A DNA stretch of 7,439 nt from Anaerolineales bacterium UBA4826. Its GTDB lineage: Bacteria; Chloroflexota; Anaerolineae; UBA4142. Of this stretch, positions 1 to 5,357 are shown piece after piece (within the stretch, counting starts at the first letter, position 1; each line of letters starts with the position of its first letter). Location of the stretch: contig DHFK01000235.1 of assembly GCA_002400365.1 (NCBI GenBank), forward strand, positions 1 to 7,439. The letters run 5' to 3'. Below the pieces are notes generated by a model, which saw only the letters and a program-made list of their open reading frames with translations, had not been told where the DNA came from and ran no database searches. The position numbers and the translations under genes were made by a program.

Positions 1-71
1 TGCATCGCCGCGTCAATTTCGGGCTTGATGGCGGCGTACTGGGCTTTGAGGTCTACAAGTGGAATGGTCAT
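1..71 (-). CDS. DegT/DnrJ/EryC1/StrS-family sugar aminotransferase, first 23 codons only
   Basis: Only the N-terminus is in the window; the gene runs off the left edge. The visible peptide begins MTIPLVDLKAQYAAIKPEID, which is the characteristic opening of PLP-dependent aminotransferases of the DegT/DnrJ/EryC1/StrS family. These enzymes transfer an amino group to a keto sugar bound to a nucleotide. The ATG at 71-69 follows a purine-rich stretch (GGGGGAAGAAGAG on the minus strand) and lies 25 bases after the aldo/keto reductase stop, so the two are probably co-transcribed. With the dehydrogenase and acyltransferase upstream it would supply the amination step of a 3-acylamino sugar pathway (WlbC/WbpE-like). 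That role is inferred from context. The PLP lysine and the rest of the protein cannot be seen. Confidence 0.82.
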   Translation of the reverse strand, partial: MTIPLVDLKAQYAAIKPEIDAAM

Positions 72-96
72 CTCTTCTTCCCCCGAATCGCTTGAA

Positions 97-1077
97 TCAA
101 CTACGCTCCAGCACCGGATGCGGCACGTACGGCTCTTCGAGATACTTGCGCTCCTCGTCACTCAGTTTGATGTCGAGCGCGGCGACGGCTTCCGGCAGAT
201 GATGCGGCTTGCTTGCGCCAATGATCGGCGCGGTGACTCCCGGCTGATGCAGCAGCCAGGCGAGCGCGATCTGCGTCGGCTTGAGGCCGCGCCGGTTCGC
301 GAGCGCGACGACGCGATCCACGACATCAAAATCCGCATCCCGGTAATAATGCCGATACGCCAACTCGTCGGACGTGCTGCGCGTCGTCTCGCCCTTTTTG
401 TCGCGGGTGCGATTGCCGGCAAGAAAACCGCGCGCCATCGGACTGTACGGAATGATGCCGATACCCTGATCGCGGCAGAGCGGAATCATCTCGCTCTCGT
501 CGTCGCGAGAAACCAGGTTATAGTGATTTTGCATCGAAACGAAACGAGTCCATCCGCGTAGGTCTGCCGTGAACAGCGCTTTGGCGAACTGCCACGCGTA
601 CATTTTCGATGCGCCGAGATAACGCGCCTTGCCGGCGCGCACCACGTCGTTCAGCGCGTCAAGCGTCTCCTCGATCGGCGTCGAGTCGTCCCAGCGATGA
701 ATCTGGTACAGGTCTACATAGTCCGTCCCGAGCCGGCGGAGCGAATCGTCAATGCACTGCATGATGGCTTTGCGCGACAGTCCGCTCTGATTCGGTTTAT
801 CGCCATAGTCGAAAAAGACTTTGGTCGCGATGACGACCTCATCGCGCTGTGCAAAATCGCGCAGTGCGCGCCCCAGCACCTCTTCGCTCACGCCGCGCGA
901 GTACAAATTCGCGGTGTCGAAAAAGTTGATGCCGGCTTCGAGTGCGCTTTTGATGAACGGGCGACTGGTCTCTTCGTCCAGCACCCACTCGCGCCATTGC
1001 GGCGTGCCGTAGGTCATGCAGCCCAGACAGAGGCGCGAAACTTTCAAGCCGGTTTTGCCGAGATTGATGTATTCCAT
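97..1077 (-). CDS. Aldo/keto reductase
   Basis: A 326-residue NAD(P)H-dependent oxidoreductase of the aldo/keto reductase superfamily, cytosolic, complete. The N-terminus (EYINLGKTGLKVSRLCLGCM) is typical of the family. The catalytic tetrad is visible as Asp54 and Tyr59 (in FFDTANLYS), Lys86 (ATKVF) and His127 (YQIHRWD). The phosphate-binding region near the C-terminus reads PIIGASKPHHL. Length matches the family norm. I chose the ATG at 1077-1075 because GGAG lies 5 bases upstream (ACCTGGAGTGAACATG). The GTG two codons earlier would sit against that same Shine-Dalgarno, so it is less likely. The gene follows a repeat-bearing gap after the acyltransferase and precedes the aminotransferase by 25 bases. 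The substrate is unknown; a keto or deoxy sugar intermediate is possible from context, but many family members are general carbonyl reductases. Confidence 0.93.
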   Translation of the reverse strand: MEYINLGKTGLKVSRLCLGCMTYGTPQWREWVLDEETSRPFIKSALEAGINFFDTANLYSRGVSEEVLGRALRDFAQRDEVVIATKVFFDYGDKPNQSGLSRKAIMQCIDDSLRRLGTDYVDLYQIHRWDDSTPIEETLDALNDVVRAGKARYLGASKMYAWQFAKALFTADLRGWTRFVSMQNHYNLVSRDDESEMIPLCRDQGIGIIPYSPMARGFLAGNRTRDKKGETTRSTSDELAYRHYYRDADFDVVDRVVALANRRGLKPTQIALAWLLHQPGVTAPIIGASKPHHLPEAVAALDIKLSDEERKYLEEPYVPHPVLERS

Positions 1078-1103
1078 GTTCACTCCAGGTATTCATCAGT
1101 TGT

Positions 1104-1162
1104 CGGTTATCGGTTATCAGTAACCAGTGGCTCGACTACTGATAACTGATAACTGATAACCG
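1104..1162. repeat. Inverted array of tandem heptamers between acyltransferase and aldo/keto reductase
   Basis: Two tandem copies of CGGTTAT (1104-1117) face three tandem copies of ACTGATA (1138-1158). The outer ends form a perfect 11-base inverted repeat, CGGTTATCAGT at 1111-1121 and ACTGATAACCG at 1152-1162, with 30 bases between. The element fills nearly the whole gap and ends one base before the acyltransferase stop codon. It could form a hairpin in the mRNA. It has no following U-run, so I do not call it an intrinsic terminator. Confidence 0.85.
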
Positions 1163-1163
1163 T

Positions 1164-1832
1164 TCACCGATATTCTTCTATCTCCTCCACGCGCTTGACC
1201 ACGCGCGCGGGATTGCCGACGACAACCGCGCCCGCCGGCACGTCGCGCGTAACGACCGCGCCCGCGCCGACGAGCGCGTTTTCGCCGATGACGACGCCGG
1301 GCAAGAGCGTTGCGTTCGCGCCGATTTTCGCGCCGCGTTTGATCGTCGCGCCTTTCAGCGTCTCTTTCACGTTGCGCGAGCGCGGATAGCGCGCGTTCGT
1401 GACGACGACGTTCGGACCGAGCCAGCAATCGTCTTCGAGAATCGAAAACTCCGGGACAAAGACGTTGGAATGGATGCGCACATTGTTGCCGATGACGACG
1501 TGATGCTCGACGATGCTGTGCGAGCCGATGCTGACGTGGTTGCCGATTTGATTTTCTTCGCGCACGAGCGCACCGTGTCCGGTCTGAAAATCGTCGCCGA
1601 TGACGTTACCGGCGTAGATGACCGTGTGCGAACGAATCACCGCGCGCGCGCCGATGCGCGTCTCCGGTTCGCCCGCGCGTTTGCCGCGTGCGGGCGAGCC
1701 GATAATCGCGTAATCACCAATTTGTGCGTCCGTGCCGAAATGGACATTCGGGTAAACTCGAAATTCGAAATTCGAAATTCCTCTGCCAGTCTTTCGAATT
1801 TTGAGTTTCGAATTTTGAATTTTTGGTTTCAT
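1164..1832 (-). CDS. Left-handed beta-helix (hexapeptide repeat) sugar acyltransferase, WlbB/WbpD-like
   Basis: A 222-residue acyltransferase, expected to be trimeric and cytosolic, using acetyl-CoA or another acyl-CoA. From about residue 29 onward it is a run of hexapeptide turns of the [LIV]-G-x pattern (for example AQIGDYAIIG, NQIGNHVSIG, VVIGNNVRI, AKIGANATLLPG). A loop at 146-160 follows, and the usual end VTRDVPAGAVVVGNPARVV. Such proteins acylate an amino or hydroxyl group on nucleotide sugars. Beside a Gfo/Idh/MocA dehydrogenase and a DegT aminotransferase, N-acetylation of a 3-amino sugar is the best inference. The start at 1832 is fixed by an ATGA overlap with the dehydrogenase stop, implying translational coupling. 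The first 25 residues or so (beginning MKPKIQNSKLKI) are encoded by a tandem AT-rich heptamer repeat and look added rather than ancestral; no in-frame ATG, GTG or TTG follows that stretch before the helix begins. The open frame extends upstream to 1967, but those codons lie inside the dehydrogenase. Confidence 0.88.
   Translation of the reverse strand: MKPKIQNSKLKIRKTGRGISNFEFRVYPNVHFGTDAQIGDYAIIGSPARGKRAGEPETRIGARAVIRSHTVIYAGNVIGDDFQTGHGALVREENQIGNHVSIGSHSIVEHHVVIGNNVRIHSNVFVPEFSILEDDCWLGPNVVVTNARYPRSRNVKETLKGATIKRGAKIGANATLLPGVVIGENALVGAGAVVTRDVPAGAVVVGNPARVVKRVEEIEEYR
1757..1824. repeat. AT-rich inverted heptamer repeat inside the acyltransferase 5' coding region
   Basis: Three tandem TCGAAAT heptamers (1758-1778) are separated by about a dozen bases from four related heptamers, TTTCGAA, TTTTGAG, TTTCGAA and TTTTGAA (1792-1819). 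The two arms are imperfectly complementary, so the region can fold as a hairpin. On the minus strand it is translated as part of the acyltransferase N-terminus. Repeats of this base pattern usually lie between genes, so its position in a reading frame is unusual. Confidence 0.85.
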
Positions 1833-2839
1833 CTCACCGGCACCGTCGCCCCATTCTTCTCCAGCGATTCCTGCGCGGCTTCCAGCACGCGCACGACGCG
1901 CAGACCATTCTCGCCGTCGGTACGCGGGCGCTTGCCTTCGCGCACACATTCGACAAAGTGCGCGCACTCGTTTCGCAGCGGCTCACTCATCTCGATTTTC
2001 GGAATGTTGATGTCGCCGCTGTGAACTTTCAACTGAAACTCGCCATACTCTGAGCCGTGCCTGTAAACGCCCTTGTCGTAGATGCGCAAGCGTGCTTCCG
2101 TGTCCACATCGTCGTACACGATCATTTTCTCCGAGCCGACAATCGTCATCTGCCGCACCTTGGATGGATCGAGCCAGGACGCGTGGATGTGCGCAAGGAC
2201 TTGGTTTGGAAACGTGAGCGTGACGAAGACGACGTCTTCGACGTTCGCGTTGAGGTACGTCGCGCCGCGCGCGCTTACGTCGAGCGGCATCGCGCCGAGC
2301 ACGTAAAGAAGAATCGAAATGTCGTGCGGCGCGATGGACCACAGTGCGTTGATGTCACGCTGCACGCGCCCCAGATTCACGCGGTTTGCGTAGATGTAAT
2401 ACACGTCCCCCAGCGCGCGCTGCTCGATCAGTTCGCGGATCTTCCAGACGGCAGGATTGTACACGAACGTGTGCCCGACCATCAGCACGCGCGGCTTTTG
2501 CTCCGCGAGCGTGATCAATTCGCGCGCTTCGGCAGACGACATCGCCAGCGGCTTTTCGACGAGCACGTGCTTGCCGCGTTCGAGCGCGGCGCGCGCAATT
2601 TCAAAATGCGTGCGCGCAGGTGTGGAGATCGCTACTGCGTCGAGCGTTGGATCGGCGAGTAATTCGTGGTAATCGGTGTAGGTGCGCGCCTGGTAGAGGC
2701 GCGCCGGTTCATCAAGTCGCGTCGCGTCCGCATCCGCAACGGCGACGAGATGCGCGTCGGGCAGCGCGTGAAAATTGCGAGCAAGGTTGGGCCCCCAATA
2801 GCCGTAACCGATGAGACCGACTCGAGCCGGCTTGTTCAT
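1829..2839 (-). CDS. Gfo/Idh/MocA-family NAD(P)-dependent dehydrogenase (sugar-nucleotide 3-dehydrogenase candidate)
   Basis: A complete 336-residue cytosolic oxidoreductase. The N-terminal Rossmann fold begins RVGLIGYGYWG, with the dinucleotide-binding glycine motif at residues 11-16. The family signature EKP lies at 95-97, with Lys96 the expected catalytic lysine. His172-Asp173 in APHDISILLYVLG is the second active-site pair of the C-terminal alpha/beta domain. Members that work with DegT aminotransferases and hexapeptide acyltransferases (WlbA/WbpB) oxidise C3 of UDP-N-acetylglucosaminuronate, and that is the role inferred here. The ATG at 2839 has GAGGA four bases upstream. The stop overlaps the acyltransferase start as ATGA. 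Other Gfo/Idh/MocA substrates (inositols, other sugars) cannot be excluded from sequence alone. Confidence 0.92.
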   Translation of the reverse strand: MNKPARVGLIGYGYWGPNLARNFHALPDAHLVAVADADATRLDEPARLYQARTYTDYHELLADPTLDAVAISTPARTHFEIARAALERGKHVLVEKPLAMSSAEARELITLAEQKPRVLMVGHTFVYNPAVWKIRELIEQRALGDVYYIYANRVNLGRVQRDINALWSIAPHDISILLYVLGAMPLDVSARGATYLNANVEDVVFVTLTFPNQVLAHIHASWLDPSKVRQMTIVGSEKMIVYDDVDTEARLRIYDKGVYRHGSEYGEFQLKVHSGDINIPKIEMSEPLRNECAHFVECVREGKRPRTDGENGLRVVRVLEAAQESLEKNGATVPVR

Positions 2840-2923
2840 TCAATCCTCATTCCATAAATCCTGCATACGCTTGCGCCCTACCGCGAACGCTTGACGCTCC
2901 AAAAATTTTTCATCAAGTATCAA
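2840..2923 (-). other. Possible 27-residue small ORF or gene remnant before the dehydrogenase
   Basis: The 80-base gap between the DUF2283 gene and the dehydrogenase contains an open frame starting at TTG 2923. It includes KFLERQAFAVGRKRM and ends with a TGA at 2842-2840 that directly abuts the dehydrogenase ATG. The frame is open on through the end of the DUF2283 gene in a different phase, with no ATG upstream before a stop. No strong ribosome binding site is seen before the TTG. The peptide is charged and protein-like in composition. It may be the leftover C-terminus of a displaced gene, or a leader that couples translation into the dehydrogenase, or chance. I do not recognise it. The gap also holds a 10-base A5T5 palindrome (2901-2910) without a stem. 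Confidence 0.22.
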
Positions 2924-3174
2924 TTGTTCCGCTGGCGCGCCGTCTCGCCCAAGAGCGTCTTTGCGCCGATAACTGTAATGCCGACCAATTGCTCGCCGTC
3001 ATAATGATACACCAGGTTATTTTCCATCACGCTGTCGTTCGCCTGTTGTGGCTTGCGGAAACTGATGTACAGGACATCTGCCGCTTCATCCAGATCAATC
3101 CAGATATGTGACGACACTGATAACAGCGATGGAAGCGCGCTATAGACATTCCGCATTTCTACTGTCGTTGCCAT
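2920..3174 (-). CDS. DUF2283 protein, antitoxin-like by context
   Basis: An 84-residue protein. Residues from about 24 on carry the DUF2283 pattern: WIDLDEAADVLYISF, then a polar segment ending ENNLVYHYDGEQLVGITVIGA. This is a small alpha/beta domain of unknown biochemical function. As I recall, DUF2283 genes often sit next to small toxin-type genes, which is why I call it antitoxin-like; that is not shown by the sequence. It starts at ATG 3174 and overlaps the last 16 bases of the upstream APS kinase ORF, so the pair is likely translationally coupled. Its base composition is about 47% GC (hand count over 120 bases), close to the C-terminal extension of the upstream gene and far below the flanking genes. 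This suggests that the two arrived together. Confidence 0.85.
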   Translation of the reverse strand: MATTVEMRNVYSALPSLLSVSSHIWIDLDEAADVLYISFRKPQQANDSVMENNLVYHYDGEQLVGITVIGAKTLLGETARQRNN

Positions 3175-4025
3175 AGAACCTCCTTCGCTCGCACACGTTC
3201 GATTTCCAAAGTCATAAACGCCGTGATCACAAATCCATCCCGTGCGCTAGTTTCACGATAAACGACCACCATGTCTTTCTCTGTAATTGGTGTTTTGGAA
3301 TAATGCCGGGTGGCAATCAACTCACCCGACCACCCCAACACAATTGCTTCAGGATTTGATACTGTTTCAAGTACCCATTCGTGTAAGCCGCTCATATAAT
3401 CATGTGATTCGGTGATGTGTCCCCACCGTTCGTAGGTCAGGCGAATCCAAACATTGTTGTGCGAATGAGCAAAACCCAACGCATTTGGATCGTGTACGTG
3501 AATGTACCCCCATTCTTCCAATTTGGCGATCACCTTCGCCGCGCTCTCTGCCGGCGTCTCCTGGTCGCTCTCGATCACGACTTCGGGATTCAGCGGCGGC
3601 TCGTACGGATCGTCAATGCCGGTAAAGTTCTTGATTTCGCCGATGAGCGCCTTTTTGTACAGCCCTTTCACGTCGCGCTCCGCCAGTACTTGAATCGGCG
3701 CGGTGCAGTACACCTCGACAAAGCGCCCGCCGACGCGCGCGCGGTTTTCGTCGCGGATCGCGCGGTACGGCGAGATCGCTGCGGCGATCGCGACCACGTC
3801 ATTGCGCGTCAGCAGTTCGCACACGAAACCGATGCGGCGAATGTTCGTATCGCGATCTTCCTTGCTAAACCCCAGTCCCTTCGACAAATTCTCGCGCACC
3901 ACGTCGCCGTCGAGCACTTCGACTTTGTAGCCGCGCGCGCGGAGTTCTTTTTCGACCAGGCGCGAGACGGTCGTCTTGCCCGCGCCGCTCAAACCGGTAA
4001 ACCAAATGGTAAACCCCGTCGTCAA
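3159..4025 (-). CDS. cysC: APS kinase (adenylylsulfate kinase) with a toxin-like C-terminal extension
   Basis: A 288-residue protein in two parts. Residues 1-175 form a complete APS kinase, which phosphorylates adenylylsulfate to PAPS with ATP. Visible features are the P-loop GLSGAGKTT (11-19), the DGD motif (39-41), NIRRIGFV (61-68), SPYRAIRDENR (85-95) and the lid region DVKGLYKKALIGEIKNFTGI. Family members normally end near residue 175 (KLEEWGYI). Here the frame continues for about 113 residues, including IRLTYERWGHI, GELIATRHY, and VVVYRETS followed by DGFVITAF. This resembles small stand-alone toxin-type proteins that pair with DUF2283; a BECR/RelE-like nuclease fold is possible, at low confidence. 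GC falls from about 62% in the kinase to about 46% in the extension. The start is TTG at 4025 with GGAG six bases upstream; the nearby ATG at 4030 hits a stop after two codons. Confidence 0.9.
   Translation of the reverse strand: MTTGFTIWFTGLSGAGKTTVSRLVEKELRARGYKVEVLDGDVVRENLSKGLGFSKEDRDTNIRRIGFVCELLTRNDVVAIAAAISPYRAIRDENRARVGGRFVEVYCTAPIQVLAERDVKGLYKKALIGEIKNFTGIDDPYEPPLNPEVVIESDQETPAESAAKVIAKLEEWGYIHVHDPNALGFAHSHNNVWIRLTYERWGHITESHDYMSGLHEWVLETVSNPEAIVLGWSGELIATRHYSKTPITEKDMVVVYRETSARDGFVITAFMTLEIERVRAKEVLWQRQ
3178..3185 (-). promoter_or_regulatory. Strong ribosome binding site for the DUF2283 gene
   Basis: The minus strand reads AAGGAGGT, nearly a full anti-16S match, three bases before the ATG at 3174. 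It lies inside the coding end of the APS kinase ORF and is the best Shine-Dalgarno in the window. It would favour higher translation of the DUF2283 protein than of its partner, which starts at a TTG. Confidence 0.85.
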
Positions 4026-4041
4026 TTCATACTCCGTTATC

Positions 4042-4140
4042 TGTCATTGCGAGGCGCGATCGGAGCGAAGCGGAGATTGCGCCGAAGCAATCCCCAGGTC
4101 GCTAGGAGATTGCTTCGCTCCTGCGGGGCTTGCAATGACA
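4042..4140. repeat. Palindromic interspersed element with CATTGCGAG-type ends
   Basis: A 99-base element with perfect 9-base terminal inverted repeats, TGTCATTGC (4042-4050) and GCAATGACA (4132-4140). Nested inside are GGAGCGAAGC (4062-4071) against GCTTCGCTCC (4112-4121) and GAAGCAATC (4084-4092) against GATTGCTTC (4108-4116). The sequence type is a familiar small palindromic repeat found in many unrelated bacterial genomes; it encodes no transposase. It occupies the end of the HD-protein gene and supplies both its last 33 or so codons and its stop codon. Confidence 0.92.
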
Positions 4141-5303
4141 ATTGGGCTTTCGATATTCTTGAACAGGTTGTTGCCAATCAAGGCGATCTTCGCCTGGTAA
4201 TCGTCACGCGTAAAGACCCGATGCAAACTCACCCCGCGCTCGTCATCGTGGATCACGAGACGAAATGTCTTCACCGCTGGATTGAGCGCAAAGATCGCGC
4301 GGATGGCAAACGCGAGGCGCGAGAAATACAAACGCAGAAAGGTCGCGTGGAAAACAAAAACGTACTCGATGTTGTCGCGGCGGTACAACTTTTGCCATTC
4401 GTCGGGGACCCACACACGCTCCGCCCTTTTCAAGAGGGCGAGCATCTGCTCGGTCTCATCCGAATGTAACTTGGGAGAAAAGTGGATCTCCCATTGCAAG
4501 TTCTTTTTCTGACACTTGATGCGCGAATCCGCGGTCAGCAGGTTCACCAGGGTGTGCGCGTCTTGGAGCGCCTCCGGGACATTCGACTTGGCGCTAACGC
4601 GGCGAAAGGAGACATCCGACTTGTCGGCGATGATGAGACTCAGCGTGGCGGGGCGCAATTCGCTCAACGACGAAAAGCGCGACCCCAGGTCAACTTCGTG
4701 GAAGAGCGCGGCTTCCAACACGCCCATGAAACTGGCAAGTGTTTCGTCATCGCGATCAATCTCGATGAAGAGTTGCGTCAGCAGGTAGATGCCGTACAGC
4801 CCATGCTCCTTGCGCGCGATGAGATTGCCAATGTCGTGCAGGTAGCCAGCGATCAGCGCTTCGCTTTCGGCTCTGCGATTTGGCGCTCGCCCATTTGCCC
4901 ATCGCAGCAACTCTAACACGCGATGCGAGACCATGCGAACGTGCTGCCGATCGTGCCGATTGAACCCCGTCGGCATGCCGCTGTCGAGCACGATTTGCTG
5001 GAGGGTAAAAGCCGTCGCAAAGCGCGCGCTGAAATAAGCATCAATCTCGTGGGTCGAGCGGCGCAACAGCGCCGGGAAACTGGGCTTGAGGATGACTCGG
5101 GAGTCGGCGTCTAGAAAAGTCGAAAAGGAACTGTGCGGTATTCCCAAATCGCGCAAGAACGCGACGAGTGGTTGCCCGGTATCGACGCGGCGGATCTGGT
5201 GGCTCGTCCGCTCTTGTGCCTCCAGGAACGCGAAAAAATCGGCAGGGAATTCCGCCTGCGGATATTGTTCTGCAAAATGACGAACGATGTCAATCGCGCG
5301 CAT
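4044..5303 (-). CDS. HD-domain metal-dependent phosphohydrolase with repeat-derived C-terminal tail
   Basis: A 419-residue protein. The central HD domain has a histidine candidate at 121 (or 117), His156-Asp157 in GYLHDIGN, His202 in ALFHE and Asp227 in LIIADKSD. This fits the H...HD...H...D metal site of HD hydrolases, which cleave phosphate esters of nucleotides or similar compounds. The segment after ADKSD, including VNLLTADSRI, matches the layout of a widespread, uncharacterised HD subgroup. Residues 1-110 and about 290-385 are not recognised; no signal peptide or clear membrane segment is seen. Residues from about 387 on (VIASPAGAKQS and onward) are translated from the palindromic element and probably have no ancestral function. 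The start at ATG 5303 has only a weak ribosome site (GGACC, two bases upstream). The cysC start follows its stop by 18 bases in the same frame. The substrate is unknown; the gene's position among sulfate-activation genes hints at nucleotide turnover, but that is speculative. Confidence 0.83.
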   Translation of the reverse strand: MRAIDIVRHFAEQYPQAEFPADFFAFLEAQERTSHQIRRVDTGQPLVAFLRDLGIPHSSFSTFLDADSRVILKPSFPALLRRSTHEIDAYFSARFATAFTLQQIVLDSGMPTGFNRHDRQHVRMVSHRVLELLRWANGRAPNRRAESEALIAGYLHDIGNLIARKEHGLYGIYLLTQLFIEIDRDDETLASFMGVLEAALFHEVDLGSRFSSLSELRPATLSLIIADKSDVSFRRVSAKSNVPEALQDAHTLVNLLTADSRIKCQKKNLQWEIHFSPKLHSDETEQMLALLKRAERVWVPDEWQKLYRRDNIEYVFVFHATFLRLYFSRLAFAIRAIFALNPAVKTFRLVIHDDERGVSLHRVFTRDDYQAKIALIGNNLFKNIESPIVIASPAGAKQSPSDLGIASAQSPLRSDRASQ

Positions 5304-5324
5304 AAGGTCCGCTCTCTACGGACT

Positions 5325-5353
5325 ACAGCGTAAAACGCAGAACGTAACGCTGT
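5325..5353. repeat. Small inverted repeat with degenerate heptamers between Sat-phosphodiesterase and HD gene
   Basis: ACAGCGT (5325-5331) and ACGCTGT (5347-5353) form a 7-base inverted repeat. The bases between read as degenerate heptamers CGTAAAA, CGCAGAA and CGTAACG. The gap is 54 bases. Nearer the HD start is a 5-base stem, GTCCG and CGGAC, around seven bases. There is no U-run, so a terminator is not supported. Confidence 0.5.
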
Positions 5354-5357
5354 GTCA

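Noticed and set aside
1078..1083. GTG start for the aldo/keto reductase two codons upstream of the ATG
   Set aside because: It touches the GGAG ribosome binding site, which is correctly spaced for the ATG at 1077.
1104..1162. CRISPR array or intrinsic terminator
   Set aside because: Units are 7 bases with no spacers, so it is not CRISPR. There is no U-run after the stem, so an intrinsic terminator is unsupported.
1833..1967. Upstream extension of the acyltransferase reading frame to a start at 1967
   Set aside because: It lies wholly within the dehydrogenase coding region and adds an Arg-rich stretch with no homology. The ATGA overlap at 1832 explains the start.
2901..2910. AAAAATTTTT as a terminator after the DUF2283 gene
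   Set aside because: A bare A5T5 palindrome without a GC-rich stem is not enough, and the dehydrogenase follows closely in the same direction.
4042..4140. Insertion sequence
   Set aside because: The element is about 99 bases with no transposase; it is a small non-autonomous palindromic repeat. No flanking target duplication could be established by eye.
3417..4469. A 350-codon open frame on the plus strand opposite the APS kinase and HD genes
   Set aside because: It is antisense to two well-supported genes, shows no recognisable domain, and crosses the palindromic element. High GC content readily produces such frames.
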